Origin: JAXGPP01 sp040766885 | GTDB lineage: Bacteria > Planctomycetota > Planctomycetia > Pirellulales > Thermoguttaceae | DNA length: 64,000 bases | NCBI GenBank assembly: GCA_040766885.1 | Contig: JAXGPP010000012.1 | Location: 186,001 to 250,000 of the forward strand | Direction: 5' to 3' | Part shown: piece by piece, positions 15,858-25,927 of the stretch | Layout: every line of letters starts with the position of its first letter | How positions within the stretch are numbered: position 1 is the first letter of the stretch | Position numbers and translations under genes: made by a program | Notes under the pieces: model-generated | Databases searched by the model: none | What the model was told of the DNA's origin: nothing | Seen by the model: the letters and a program-made list of their open reading frames with translations, nothing else

Positions 15858-17063
15858 GTGCGCTGCAATCGAGCGGGTAGGTGCTGCCTGTTGCTTTTTG
15901 CCTGCCTGGCGGCCGCCGGATGCCGGCCGGAGACCGCGCCACCCGTGCTGCCGCCGCCGGTCGTCACCGTCGGCATGCCCGTCGAACGCGAGGTGGTTGA
16001 TTACGAGGAATTCACCGGCCATACGGATGCCCTCGACACCGTTGAGATCCGCGCCCGGGTGAGCGGCTACCTGGAGAAGATCCACTTCCAGCCGGGAACG
16101 GAGGTCGAGAAGGACCAGCCGCTGTTCGATATCGACGCCCGGCCCTACAACTCGGTGCTCCAGCAGGCAAAGGCCGAGGTGGCCAGCCTCGAAGCCCGAC
16201 TCAAGCGACTCGATACCGAACTGGTACGGGCCAAGAACCTGCTGGCCAAGAACGCCATCGCCCAGATCGACGTGGACAAGGCCGTGGCCGATCAGGCCGA
16301 GGCCGTGGCGATGCTCGATTCGGCGAAGGCCGCCGTGGACCGGGCCAACCTCGATATCGAGTTCACCAAGATCCTTTCGCCAATGCAAGGCAAGATCGGG
16401 CTGAATGACCTCAGCGTGGGAAACCTCGTGGCGGCCGATTCGACGCAGTTGGCCACCATTGTTTCGGTCGACCCGATGGCCGCCTATTTCGACATCGACG
16501 AGCGGACCCTCTTGCGGCTGCAGCAGATGCTGCGCGAGGGAAAGGTCCCGCAGGCGAAACCAGGGCAGGCCAATGCCTTGATGGCGCTGGCGAACGAGGA
16601 GGGATTCCCGCACGAAGGGACCATCGACTTCATCGAACCGCGCGTCAATCCGACGACGGGCACACTCCAGATACGGGCCCTGTTCGCCAATCCCAAGCTC
16701 GACCAGGGCGGCCGCTTGCTGGCGCCCGGGCTGTTCGTCAGGGTGCGAGTGCCGCTCGGCGCGCCGTCGCGCGCGCTGCTGGTGCCCGAGCAGGCGATAG
16801 GAACCGACCAGGGCCAGAAGTACGTGCTGGTGGTCGACGATGCGGATAAGGTCCAATACCGCCGCGTGAGCCTGGGGAGGCTCGAGGAGGGCTGGCGCGT
16901 GGTCCGCGAAGGGGTCGGCGCCGGCGAACGCGTGGTGGTCAAAGGCTTGCAGCGGGCCAAGCCCGGTATCAACGTGCGGACCGAATCCGCCACCGATGCA
17001 CCGCAAGCCGGGACAGGCTCAGCGCCGGCGGCACCCACGGTCACGATGACGATCAGCCGCTGA
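15858..17063 (+). CDS. RND efflux periplasmic adaptor lipoprotein (401 aa)
   Basis: A lipoprotein signal ends with the lipobox LAAAGC, so the mature protein is anchored by a lipidated cysteine. Domain order fits AcrA/MexA: a biotinyl-lipoyl half-motif (RVSGYLEKIHFQPGTEVEKD), a helical hairpin from about residue 85 to 145, the second lipoyl half (FTKILSPMQGKIGLNDLSVG), beta-barrel and membrane-proximal domain. GAGGAGG ends six bases before the GTG at 15858 but touches the ATG at 15852, so GTG is the better start. Directly upstream of the RND pump; no TolC is adjacent. Confidence 0.9.
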   Translation: MRCNRAGRCCLLLFACLAAAGCRPETAPPVLPPPVVTVGMPVEREVVDYEEFTGHTDALDTVEIRARVSGYLEKIHFQPGTEVEKDQPLFDIDARPYNSVLQQAKAEVASLEARLKRLDTELVRAKNLLAKNAIAQIDVDKAVADQAEAVAMLDSAKAAVDRANLDIEFTKILSPMQGKIGLNDLSVGNLVAADSTQLATIVSVDPMAAYFDIDERTLLRLQQMLREGKVPQAKPGQANALMALANEEGFPHEGTIDFIEPRVNPTTGTLQIRALFANPKLDQGGRLLAPGLFVRVRVPLGAPSRALLVPEQAIGTDQGQKYVLVVDDADKVQYRRVSLGRLEEGWRVVREGVGAGERVVVKGLQRAKPGINVRTESATDAPQAGTGSAPAAPTVTMTISR

Positions 17064-17117
17064 TCCGAGCTTCCCTCGTCCGAGAGCCTCGATCGACGCA
17101 CGCAAAGGCATATCCCC

Positions 17118-20100
17118 GTGTTCACACGCTTCTTCATCGATCACCCGATTGCCGCCTCGGTCCTGTCGATCGTGATCGTCCTGGTGGGCGGGTTGTCGCT
17201 CACCACGCTGCCGATCGCCCAGTACCCCGAGATCGCTCCTCCCACGGTAGAAGTCTCCACTGTCTACCCGGGTGCCGATGCCAAGACCGTGGCCGAAACC
17301 GTCGCCTCGCCGATCGAGCAGCAGGTGAACGGCGTCGAAAACATGCTCTACATGGAGTCGAAGTCGACCAACGACGGCCAGATGAAGCTGACGGTCACCT
17401 TTGCGGTGGGGACCGATCTCGACATGGCCCAGGTGTTGGTGCAGAACCGCGTTTCGCTGGCCATGCCCAAGCTGCCCGACGCCGTGAAGCAAAACGGCGT
17501 GTCGACGAAGAAGAAGTCGCCGAGCATCATCCTCTGCGTGAATCTGATCTCCCCCGACGACCGATACGACCAGTTGTACCTGAGCAACTACGCCTCGATG
17601 CAGGTCAAGGATTCGCTCGCCCGGCTGCCCGGCGTGGGCGATGTGAGCTTCCTCGGCGAGCGCGAGTACAGCATGCGGATCTGGCTCGATCCGGAACGAG
17701 TGGCGGCCCGCGGTCTCACCGCCGGCGACATCGCCCGCGCGGTCCGCGAGCAGAACGTGCAGGTCGCGGCCGGACAGATCGGCCAGCCCCCCGTGGACCA
17801 GGAACTCGCCTTCCAGTACTCGGTCAACACCCAGGGGCGGCTTGTCGACGCAGCGCAGTTCGGCGAAATCATCGTGCAGACCGGCGAGGCGGGGCAGGTA
17901 ACCCGCCTCCGCGACGTCGGCCGCATCGAACTGGGGGCCAAGAACTCCGACGTCACGAGTACGCTCAACGGCAAGCCGAGCGTTACCCTGGCCGTCTTCC
18001 AGTTGCCCGGCTCGAACGCCCTGGCGACCGCCCAGGGCATCCGCGCGGAGATGGAGCGGCTCAAGGAGCGGTTTCCCGAAGGGCTGGAATACCAGATCGT
18101 CTACGACACGACCCCCTTCATCGCCGAATCGATTCACGAGGTGGAGAAGGCGCTCCGCGACGCGACCATCCTCGTGGCGATCGTGGTGCTCGTGTTCCTG
18201 CAGAACTGGCGGGCGGCGGTGATCCCGCTCATCGCCGTACCCGTTTCGCTCGTCGGCACGTTTGCCGTGATGGCCGCGCTCGGATTCAGCCTCAACAACC
18301 TCTCCCTGTTCGGCCTGGTGCTGGCGATCGGCATCGTAGTCGATGACGCGATCGTGGTCGTCGAGAACGTCGAGCACCACCTTGCGCACGGGCTGTCGCC
18401 CAAGGAGGCGACGCGCAAAGCGATGGAGGAGGTCTCCGGCCCGGTGATCGCCGTGGCCCTGGTGCTCTGCGCCGTGTTCGTGCCGACGGCGTTCATTACG
18501 GGCATCACCGGCGAGTTCTTCCGCCAGTTTGCCCTGACGATCGCCGTCTCGACGGTGATCTCGGCCTTCAACTCGCTGACCTTGAGCCCGGCCCTCTCGG
18601 CCCTGCTGCTCAAGCCGCCCGGACAGGCCCGCGATCCTTTGACCCGGCTGCTCAACCTGGCGCTGGGCTGGTTTTTCCGCGGCTTCAACCGCTTTTTCGA
18701 CTTCTCGGCCGGATGGTACGCGAACCTGGTGGGACGCACCCTCCGCCTGAGCCTGATCGTGCTGGTGGTTTACGGCGGACTGCTTTGGCTGACGTACTTT
18801 GGGTTTACCTCGGTGCCGGGCGGGTTCATTCCCGATCAGGACAAGGGCTACCTGCTGGTCAACGCGCAACTGCCCGACGCGGCCTCGCTTGGCCGCACCC
18901 AGGAGGTGATGCGCGAGGTCGAGGAGATCGTCCAGGAGACGGAAGGCGTCGCCGATACGCTGAGCGTCCAGGGAATGTCGTTCCTGACCAACGCCAACGG
19001 CTCGAACCTCGGATCGATGTTCGTGATTCTGGACGGTTTTGAGGAACGCCACGGCCGGTCGGCCAATGAGATCGCCGCCGAGCTCCGCACGAAATTTGCG
19101 GCCATCCAGGATGCCCAGATCGGCATCTTCGGTGCGCCTCCGGTCGACGGCCTGGGCAACGCCAGCGGATTCAAGCTTCAGATCCAGGACCGCCGCGACG
19201 TGGGAGCGATGGCGCTGCAAGAGGCGACCGACGCCACGATCGCCGCCGGCAGCAAGCAACCGGGCCTCGTCGGACTCTTCACACCGCAGCGATCGGGTAC
19301 GCCGCAGTTCTTCGTGGCGGTCGACCGCAGCAAGGCGAAGGCGATGGGCGTACCGCTCAACGAGGTGTTCGACGCGCTGCAGATCTATCTCGGCTCGCTC
19401 TACGTGAACGACGTGACGCTGTTCGGCCGCAATTTCCAGGTCAACCTGCAGGCCGACGCCCGTTTCCGCAGCGATCCGGTGGCGGTGGGAAAGCTTCAGG
19501 TGCGGAACTCGCGCGGCGAGATGCTCCCCCTGGGCACGCTCATCGACGTGCAGGGCACCAGCGGTCCGGCGGCCCTGAATCGCTACAACATGTATCCCGC
19601 GGCGGCGATCAGCGGCGGGACGCTGCCCGGGGTGAGTTCGGGCGACGCGATCCGGTTGATGGAAGCGGCTGCCGCCGAGAGCCTGCCGGACACGATGGGC
19701 TACGAGTGGACGGAATTGTCGTTGCTGCAGATCCAGGCGGGCAACACGGCCACCGTGGTGTTCGCCGTGGCGGTGGTGCTGGTGTTTCTCGTGCTCGCCT
19801 TCCAGTACGAGAGCTGGACGCTGCCGCTGGCGGTGATCCTGGTGGTGCCGATGTGCCTGTTGTGCTCGATCGCCGGGGTGGCCCTGGCGCGGCTGGACAT
19901 CAACATCTTCACCCAGATCGGCTTCATCGTGCTGGTGGGGCTGGCGAGCAAGAACGCCATCCTGATCGTCGAATTCGCCAAGATGCGCCAGGAAGCGGGC
20001 GCGCCGCGATTCGAGGCCACGATTGAAGCTTGCCGGCTGCGGCTCCGCCCGATCATCATGACCTCCTTCGCCTTCATCCTGGGCGTCGTGCCGCTGGTGC

Positions 20101-20327
20101 TCGCGTCGGGCGCCGGCGCCGAAATGCGGCGGGCGCTGGGCATCGCCGTATTCAGCGGCATGCTTGGCGTGACGCTATTCGGGATCCTGCTCACGCCCGT
20201 CTTCTACTACGCCCTCCAGTGGCGTTCCGAACGCCGCGGGGCGCTGGCCGAAGCGGTGAGACTTCGCGTCGAGGCCGACGGCCAGGAAGCTCTGCCGGCC
20301 GCGGCAGCACCGGCGGAAGCCGAGTGA
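17118..20327 (+). CDS. RND multidrug efflux transporter, HAE1 family (1069 aa)
   Basis: Full-length AcrB/MexF-type pump: N-terminal helix (HPIAASVLSIVIVLVGGLSL), first periplasmic loop with PTVEVSTVYPGADAKTV, helices 2-6 including VVDDAIVVVENVEHHL with the TM4 acidic pair, second periplasmic loop, and the repeat set of helices at the C-terminus (NIFTQIGFIVLVGLASKNAI). It exchanges protons for drugs or other amphiphiles in an inner-membrane trimer. It forms an operon with the adaptor (54-base gap). The substrate cannot be inferred. A TolC-type gene lies at 40456-41862 but is not linked. Confidence 0.95.
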   Translation: MFTRFFIDHPIAASVLSIVIVLVGGLSLTTLPIAQYPEIAPPTVEVSTVYPGADAKTVAETVASPIEQQVNGVENMLYMESKSTNDGQMKLTVTFAVGTDLDMAQVLVQNRVSLAMPKLPDAVKQNGVSTKKKSPSIILCVNLISPDDRYDQLYLSNYASMQVKDSLARLPGVGDVSFLGEREYSMRIWLDPERVAARGLTAGDIARAVREQNVQVAAGQIGQPPVDQELAFQYSVNTQGRLVDAAQFGEIIVQTGEAGQVTRLRDVGRIELGAKNSDVTSTLNGKPSVTLAVFQLPGSNALATAQGIRAEMERLKERFPEGLEYQIVYDTTPFIAESIHEVEKALRDATILVAIVVLVFLQNWRAAVIPLIAVPVSLVGTFAVMAALGFSLNNLSLFGLVLAIGIVVDDAIVVVENVEHHLAHGLSPKEATRKAMEEVSGPVIAVALVLCAVFVPTAFITGITGEFFRQFALTIAVSTVISAFNSLTLSPALSALLLKPPGQARDPLTRLLNLALGWFFRGFNRFFDFSAGWYANLVGRTLRLSLIVLVVYGGLLWLTYFGFTSVPGGFIPDQDKGYLLVNAQLPDAASLGRTQEVMREVEEIVQETEGVADTLSVQGMSFLTNANGSNLGSMFVILDGFEERHGRSANEIAAELRTKFAAIQDAQIGIFGAPPVDGLGNASGFKLQIQDRRDVGAMALQEATDATIAAGSKQPGLVGLFTPQRSGTPQFFVAVDRSKAKAMGVPLNEVFDALQIYLGSLYVNDVTLFGRNFQVNLQADARFRSDPVAVGKLQVRNSRGEMLPLGTLIDVQGTSGPAALNRYNMYPAAAISGGTLPGVSSGDAIRLMEAAAAESLPDTMGYEWTELSLLQIQAGNTATVVFAVAVVLVFLVLAFQYESWTLPLAVILVVPMCLLCSIAGVALARLDINIFTQIGFIVLVGLASKNAILIVEFAKMRQEAGAPRFEATIEACRLRLRPIIMTSFAFILGVVPLVLASGAGAEMRRALGIAVFSGMLGVTLFGILLTPVFYYALQWRSERRGALAEAVRLRVEADGQEALPAAAAPAEAE

Positions 20328-20354
20328 GCAAGTAGCTCGCAAAGGGGAACGAGC

Positions 20355-20741
20355 ATGGAATTGAGCAATGAAGAGCGGCACTTCGTGGCGAAACGAGCAA
20401 AGCTTGTGCAGACATGGCCCTATGCGGGAGCCATTTTGCTCACCATCCTGGTTGGACTTGGCGTGTGGCTGTATTTGTCAAGACCGTTACTGGCCAATCC
20501 GTTCTTCGTCCTGTCGCAATTGAACCGCGGGGCCATTCCTGAATCGACTATCGCGTTGTTGGCGGGTATGTTGCCGGTGGTTGTTCTCGTGTGCATGGGC
20601 CTTGCTGTGACAGTGGTATTACTTGCTTTTGCTGCCTTCAGCAACGAAAAGAAGTATCTCACGATAATCCAGCGCGAGTTTCACGAAACAAGCAATGCTC
20701 AACAAGACGCTACAGCAGACGCGGCGAGGCCGCGCCGCTGA
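20355..20741 (+). CDS. small two-helix membrane protein (128 aa)
   Basis: Two clear membrane segments (AGAILLTILVGLGVWLYL and VVVLVCMGLAVTVVLLAFAA), with a 40-residue loop between them and polar ends. An AAAGGGG lies 7 bases before the ATG and the gap to the RND pump is 27 bases, so it is probably the third gene of that operon. No family recognised; it could be an accessory subunit or unrelated. Confidence 0.6.
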   Translation: MELSNEERHFVAKRAKLVQTWPYAGAILLTILVGLGVWLYLSRPLLANPFFVLSQLNRGAIPESTIALLAGMLPVVVLVCMGLAVTVVLLAFAAFSNEKKYLTIIQREFHETSNAQQDATADAARPRR

Positions 20742-20768
20742 GCGCGGGACATCAGCCGGAGAGCGGGA

Positions 20769-20969
20769 TTGGCCACAATTGCCGAGCGGCTGCGCGACGC
20801 GCCCGAGGGGCACGACGACTACGTCGGCTACCTTTACGACCTCCTCGATGGCGCGCGGGACGCGGACGCCGACGACACCACATTCGTGGAGGCCTTCCGC
20901 ATGCGTAAGCCCCGCCAAAGACAATCTGGCGATCGCACATCCGGAAGCACTGCGACCTCAGCCCTTTGA
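20769..20969 (+). CDS. uncertain small acidic ORF (66 aa)
   Basis: Starts with TTG after a GGAG and begins TIAERLRDAPEGHDDYVGYL, an acidic helical stretch. The final residues overlap the kinase stop on the other strand by 12 bases. Weak evidence; listed because the first 48 residues have a protein-like composition. Confidence 0.25.
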   Translation: MATIAERLRDAPEGHDDYVGYLYDLLDGARDADADDTTFVEAFRMRKPRQRQSGDRTSGSTATSAL

Positions 20970-23900
20970 CATAATCCCCATAAGACGCGGCGGGGTGTGA
21001 CAGGCCAGCGGTGGTCGAGAGGGCTGCGGCTTGCTATCCGGCCGGGCGGGCCGCGGATTGTCGAAGCGACGTGGGAAGGGTGCAAGCCGCTGCCGCAGTT
21101 CGGCGGCTTCCCGGGCGGCCGCTTCCGCTGCCCGGTCTTCATACCGCAGCGTGTAGTCCCGGGCGAGGTCATCGTAGGCGCTGGCCAGCCAAAGGACGTG
21201 AAAACCATTCGGGGGCCACGCTCCCCGGACGAGGGTCGCCGCGCGGTCCAACTGGCGGCGAGCCCGATCAACCTCGGAGCGGTCGAGTTGCAGTCGGCCG
21301 AGCAGAAGCAGGCTGCGGAACAACTCGTCGCCGTAGCGGCCGACCGCGGGGAACTGGCGCACGAGGGCTTCCGACAAGGCGACGCTCTGCTGAGCGCGAC
21401 GAACGGCCTCTTCCCGGCGGGCCGTGCCCAGCCGACTTTCGGCCAGCGAACGGGAGCAGAAGGCCAGCGTCCAGCGGTGCTCGGGCACGTCGGGATACGA
21501 GGCGGCCAGTCGCTCGAGCATCGTGACGGCCGTTTCCAGCCGTTCGGTCGCTGGCAAGCTTTGCCCTCCAGGGCGCGGCGGGCCGTTCGACAGGGCGTAA
21601 ACCATCGCCAATTGGGAGACATACGAAGGCTCGTCGGGGAAATCGGCCGCCAGGCTTTCCAGCAGTTCGATCGTCGCCTCCATGTACTCCTGGGCTTTGC
21701 GAGACTTCTCCCAGCGGAAGTCGTGGAACGGCCAGCGGGTCGCCATCCACAGGTGCTGGCAGCACTGGGCCATGGCGAAACGGTACTCCCGGTTCGTCGG
21801 TTCCTCTTCCATGAGCGATTCGAGGATCTCCTTTGCCCGTTGCCCGCAATCGGCGGCGTCCGAAGGCCATCTCCACCCGTCGTACGGCGAGGGAGGCTCG
21901 AGACGCCGCAACAGCGCCACCATCGCCATGCGATTGTAGGTACGCGCGAGTTCGAACCGGGTCTCCGACATCGCCGCCATCGCCGCAGGGGCGGTGGTCA
22001 GAATGCGGGCCGCCTCTTCGTGCCGCTGGATGGCCTCGGTGAGGTGGTTCAGATGTGCGGCAAGCCGGCCCAGATCGTTGTGGACGGCGGCCAGGCCGAG
22101 CACGCTTTCGGCGGCATCCGGGCTGGTGTGGGCGAGCAGTGCGGAGATCTCCAGGGCGCGCTCAAATGCGCTTTCCGCCTCGTCGGTCCGCCCGAGGAGT
22201 TGCTGAATCTCGCCCACCCTGCGATACGCCTTGGCCGTCTCGTGCTGCCAGCGGACATTGTCGCGGTTTGCATCGGCGAACTGGTCGTAGAACTTGAGCA
22301 GGCTCTGAAGCACCGTCGCATCCTTGACGCTGACACCGGTCGGGCCGGTGACCGGATACCATGCCTTATCAGACCACTGGTCGAAAAGCTGGGACGAAGC
22401 GGAGTTGCCGATGCGGGAGAAGACTTCCTCAAAAGCCGCGGCGGCGAGTTGCAGATTGGCGTCGGAGCGGTCACGTTGATGCTGCGCTTGCGATCGCAGG
22501 GCCGATTCCCGCGCCAAGGCCGCTGTGCGCAGGGCGTAGCCCACCGACATCATCACGGCGATTGTCACGAGCAGGGCCAGGGCCACCGAGCTTACGGCGG
22601 CCAGCGCCGGATTGCGCCGGCACCACCGCCAGGCGTGGCCGAGCGAGGTCGTCCGCCGCGCGAAGATCGGCCGGTCGGCGAGAAACCGCCGCAGGTCGCC
22701 GGCCAATTCGTCGGCGGTCTGATAGCGGCGAGCAGGCTCGCGGGAAATCGCCTTGAGGACGATCGTCTCCAGATCGCGAGGAATGGCTCGATTGATGGTG
22801 CGAGGCCGCGGCGGCTCACGATCGGCGATCTGGCGATAGAGCCGGTGGCGGCTTTCCTCGTCGAACGCCGGACGGAGTGTGAGCAGTTCGTAGAGCGTCA
22901 GGCCAAGGCTGCAGATGTCGGTTCGCGGGTCGGCCGATCCCTGCAATTGCTCCGGGGCCATGTAGCGAAGCGTTCCTACCATGTCGCCAGGGTCGGTCAC
23001 GTCGTCGTGTCCAGCCAGTTTGGCCAACCCGAAATCGGTGATCCATACGGTCCCGAAATGGTCGAGCAGCAGATTGGCCGGCTTGATGTCGCGGTGCAAG
23101 ACACCCTGGCGATGCGCGTAATGGAGGGCGTCGGCAACCTGAATTCCCACGCCGGCAACGCTGCGCCAATAGGCCGGACCGATGACCGGTCCATCGCCCC
23201 TCGTTTGCTGCTCCCGGCTCGAGCCGTCACCGGTCCGGTTAGCCGACGGAACGACGCCCGTGGGCTTCGCTTGGAAAGCGGGGAAGTCTGGCGCGGTGGT
23301 TCCATCTTCAAGGCCGGGGGCCCCTGGGCGCGGCGAAGCAGGTCCGAAGCGGCCGATGAGCATCGTCCGCACGACGCGCCACGGCCCGGGAACATGCCGC
23401 CGGGTATCGCGCCCGCCTTCACCCCATGCCGCATCGCCCCAATTGGCTTCCGCACCGTCGCCGGCGAGCAGTTCTCCGATCACCCGGTCGAGGCTGCATC
23501 CGGGAATGAACTGCATCACGTAATAGTGCACCGATTCGCATTCGCCGACACCGAAGACCGGCACGATGTTGGTGTGGTGCAGCCGCGCGGCAGCACGGGC
23601 CTCGCGCCGGAAACGGGTGAGCGCCTCGCGCGACGCCAGCAGCGCCTTCGGCAGCACTTTGAGGGCGACGCGGCGCCCGAGCGACTCCTGAACCGCCTCA
23701 TAGACGATGCCCATTCCGCCGCGGCCGATTTCGCGAACAATACGATAATCGCCGAGCCGCTCAGGCACGGCTGCGAGGTCGGCCGGGGCAACAGCCATCA
23801 TCCGGCTATCGTGCGAAAACGGCTTGAGGCCCTCCAGGAGCAACAGCGTGGGAAACAGGTCGCGGATGCGGCCGGCCCATAGCGGGTGCCGCGTGGCGTA

Positions 23901-23996
23901 GTCAGAGATCGACGGGCTTTCGCCGCGCCGGCGGCGGGCAAGGAATTCTTCGGCCAGGAGCTCGACCGGATCACGATGGTCGTGCGACTGCCTCAT
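20958..23996 (-). CDS. Ser/Thr protein kinase with TPR-like C-terminus (1012 aa)
   Basis: Residues about 80-410 are a PknB-type kinase: glycine loop EIGRGGMGIVYEA, VALKVLP, catalytic HRDIKPANLL (Asp near 303), DFGLAK, and APEQL. An unusual Gly/Pro-rich insert of about 110 residues splits the domain between the hinge (YYVMQFIPG) and the catalytic loop. One membrane helix follows (LAAVSSVALALLVTIAVMMS), then TPR-like helical repeats (AESAFERALEIS, AIQRHEEAARILT), probably outside the cytoplasm. The ATG at 23996 has GGAG upstream. The gene follows an ECF sigma gene by 29 bases; this pairing is typical of planctomycetes. Confidence 0.92.
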   Translation of the reverse strand: MRQSHDHRDPVELLAEEFLARRRRGESPSISDYATRHPLWAGRIRDLFPTLLLLEGLKPFSHDSRMMAVAPADLAAVPERLGDYRIVREIGRGGMGIVYEAVQESLGRRVALKVLPKALLASREALTRFRREARAAARLHHTNIVPVFGVGECESVHYYVMQFIPGCSLDRVIGELLAGDGAEANWGDAAWGEGGRDTRRHVPGPWRVVRTMLIGRFGPASPRPGAPGLEDGTTAPDFPAFQAKPTGVVPSANRTGDGSSREQQTRGDGPVIGPAYWRSVAGVGIQVADALHYAHRQGVLHRDIKPANLLLDHFGTVWITDFGLAKLAGHDDVTDPGDMVGTLRYMAPEQLQGSADPRTDICSLGLTLYELLTLRPAFDEESRHRLYRQIADREPPRPRTINRAIPRDLETIVLKAISREPARRYQTADELAGDLRRFLADRPIFARRTTSLGHAWRWCRRNPALAAVSSVALALLVTIAVMMSVGYALRTAALARESALRSQAQHQRDRSDANLQLAAAAFEEVFSRIGNSASSQLFDQWSDKAWYPVTGPTGVSVKDATVLQSLLKFYDQFADANRDNVRWQHETAKAYRRVGEIQQLLGRTDEAESAFERALEISALLAHTSPDAAESVLGLAAVHNDLGRLAAHLNHLTEAIQRHEEAARILTTAPAAMAAMSETRFELARTYNRMAMVALLRRLEPPSPYDGWRWPSDAADCGQRAKEILESLMEEEPTNREYRFAMAQCCQHLWMATRWPFHDFRWEKSRKAQEYMEATIELLESLAADFPDEPSYVSQLAMVYALSNGPPRPGGQSLPATERLETAVTMLERLAASYPDVPEHRWTLAFCSRSLAESRLGTARREEAVRRAQQSVALSEALVRQFPAVGRYGDELFRSLLLLGRLQLDRSEVDRARRQLDRAATLVRGAWPPNGFHVLWLASAYDDLARDYTLRYEDRAAEAAAREAAELRQRLAPFPRRFDNPRPARPDSKPQPSRPPLACHTPPRLMGIMSKG

Positions 23997-24025
23997 GACG
24001 GTTTCTCCAGTCGTGGCCCGCTGGG

Positions 24026-24649
24026 TCAGGATTCCGATAAACCCGGCGAATCGGCGATGGCCTTCTTCAACCGTTCTAAAGCCCGGATGTAGCGTTTGCT
24101 GGCCGCAGCGGGAGTGATCCCAAGTTCGGCGGCGGCTTCGTTGTTGGTAAGTTCTTCGAGGTGGCGGAGCGAGAGGATCTCGCGGTCCAGCGGTTCCATG
24201 CCGTCCAGCAGAACCTGCAACCGCGCCTGAAGCTCGAGCCGGGCCGCAGCCAGGCTGGGACTCGTCAGGTGTCCGGCAAACTGCATCGAGGCCGAGTTGG
24301 AACAAACACCGGGGATCGCCTCGCGGCGCAAGGGGACTTCGTGCCGGGCGTCGCGAAGCTGCGCGCCGAGGTGCCGGCGATGGGTGGCCATCAGTCGCAC
24401 ACCGGTGAGGAAACGGAGCCAGAGGAACGGCGGCATGGGGGGCGCGGTCAGATAATCGTCCAGTTGGCGGGAGGCGTCGAGAAACGCCTCCTGGAGCACA
24501 TCGGACGGGTCGACGCGGCCCATGACCCTTTGATCGAGGCGCACGTCGACCATTCGGCGGAGCCGCTGGCGGTGTTGCTCGAAGAAGTCCGCCAGCGCAG
24601 CGTCTCCACCGCGCCGCAATTGTGCTACCAGATCGTCGCCGTCTGACAT
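24026..24649 (-). CDS. ECF sigma factor of the planctomycete kinase-linked type (207 aa)
   Basis: Sigma region 2 is seen in VMGRVDPSDVLQEAFLDASR and region 4 in EILSLRHLEELTNNEAAAEL plus GITPAAASKRYIRALERLKK. It directs RNA polymerase to a regulon that cannot be read here. The Ser/Thr kinase encoded 29 bases downstream probably controls it by phosphorylation, as proposed for ECF families lacking an anti-sigma gene; no anti-sigma factor is adjacent. Confidence 0.9.
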   Translation of the reverse strand: MSDGDDLVAQLRRGGDAALADFFEQHRQRLRRMVDVRLDQRVMGRVDPSDVLQEAFLDASRQLDDYLTAPPMPPFLWLRFLTGVRLMATHRRHLGAQLRDARHEVPLRREAIPGVCSNSASMQFAGHLTSPSLAAARLELQARLQVLLDGMEPLDREILSLRHLEELTNNEAAAELGITPAAASKRYIRALERLKKAIADSPGLSES

Positions 24650-24881
24650 GAGAAGGGTGCCACTGCTCTATTCCTGAACGAATCTAACCCCGATCGCCAC
24701 CTGTCGGACCGGTCAAACTCTCGATATTTCGTCAACCTCCACCACCAAGGGGGTGCCTGTCACGGTTTTCGAACCGAAAATCGGCTGTGGGTGTCGCCAG
24801 CCGCCGCCGCTTCGCAAACTAGAAGGTTGGTCAACAGAAGCGAAACCACGCGCGAAGCGTGTCGAGTACGGAGAATGGGCG

Positions 24882-25892
24882 ATGACAGCTTTACTACAAT
24901 CCACCAGACTTGGGTATGCGGCAGCAGTGATGCTGGCGCTGATGCCCGGCGAGGCGAATGCCCAGCGGCCACCGATCGAGGCCGGGTTTCTGTTCTCAGA
25001 AGGGGAGTACATTCAGCCCCCCTATGTGATTAGTCAAGTGGACGACGAAGTCCAGGTCAATGGGCGGCTGGTGCTGCGTATTCCGCCCCTACAGGGTCCG
25101 TGGCGGCGGTTTGCACCGCCCAAGGGGGTGGACCACTGGCTCACAACCGATCTGGCGACGCGGCTGAGCAACGATACCCTCGTCATGGTGCGCGATTACA
25201 AGCAGACGCTTCGGTTCGACCATTACACGCACCAGCAGGCCATTCTCGCAGCATTGGCCGATTGGGACTCGGGGTCGAAACGGGACATTGCCGAAGCGGC
25301 GCTGACCGGAGCAATCGCCAATGACCAGGATGCCGAACCCTGGCGAGAGTGGTTTCGGGCGTACGAGCCGCCACAGAACCTGGTATCGCGCGCTCAGAAG
25401 ATCGTGGCCGAGACCGAGGCGCTGGAACGAGCCAATCGCGCGCACCTGGAATGGCAACGGCGGCTGGAATCCGCCCTCTACGGCCTGACGGTGGTGGCGA
25501 TGGTAGTCTCCGTGTTTGCCTTGGGGCACCTGCTGTCAATGCGTCCGCCGGTGGGAGCCCGCTGGAACGAGTTGGACACGGCGCGCGACGGGACGGGGCC
25601 GATGGTCAAGTCTCTCGGCCTGATCGTCCTGATGTCGGCCTTCGACCTGGGCTGGACGTTACGGGCCGCCGGGCACGACAGTTTTCGCGAACTCAACCCG
25701 ATCGGCAGCGACATGCTTTCAACCCCTGTGGGGATGTCAATGTTCAAGGTGAGCGCGATCCTGATGAGTTGCCTGCTACTGCTCGCCTTGAGGCGCTACC
25801 GCGGCGCTCAAACTGCCACCTGGTGGATGTGCCTCGTCTGCACGCTGGTGACCTTCCGCTGGCTGATGTTCGAATCGATGTTCCTGAGCTGA
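24882..25892 (+). CDS. exported/membrane protein with C-terminal DUF5658-like domain (336 aa)
   Basis: A signal-like N-terminus (AAAVMLALMPGEANA) is followed by a soluble segment (EGEYIQPPYVISQVDDEVQV). Around residue 205 a helix (ALYGLTVVAMVVSVFALGHL) is followed by three to four more with the signature LMSAFDLGWTLRAAG...FRELNPIGSDML, which resembles DUF5658 membrane proteins. GGAG is 8 bases before the ATG at 24882; the reading from 24753 lacks a site. Transcribed divergently from the sigma gene. Function unknown. Confidence 0.65.
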   Translation: MTALLQSTRLGYAAAVMLALMPGEANAQRPPIEAGFLFSEGEYIQPPYVISQVDDEVQVNGRLVLRIPPLQGPWRRFAPPKGVDHWLTTDLATRLSNDTLVMVRDYKQTLRFDHYTHQQAILAALADWDSGSKRDIAEAALTGAIANDQDAEPWREWFRAYEPPQNLVSRAQKIVAETEALERANRAHLEWQRRLESALYGLTVVAMVVSVFALGHLLSMRPPVGARWNELDTARDGTGPMVKSLGLIVLMSAFDLGWTLRAAGHDSFRELNPIGSDMLSTPVGMSMFKVSAILMSCLLLLALRRYRGAQTATWWMCLVCTLVTFRWLMFESMFLS

Positions 25893-25927
25893 ACAGGAAC
25901 AGGCTCCGTGAAGAGTTCCTGAAGACG

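Noticed and set aside
17019..19259. A long minus-strand reading frame of 746 codons opposite the RND pump
   Set aside because: It is antisense to a clear RND protein, has His/Arg/Asp-rich shadow composition and no domain.
20997..23882. A plus-strand reading frame of 961 codons opposite the kinase
   Set aside because: Shadow of the kinase gene; the opposite strand has all kinase motifs.
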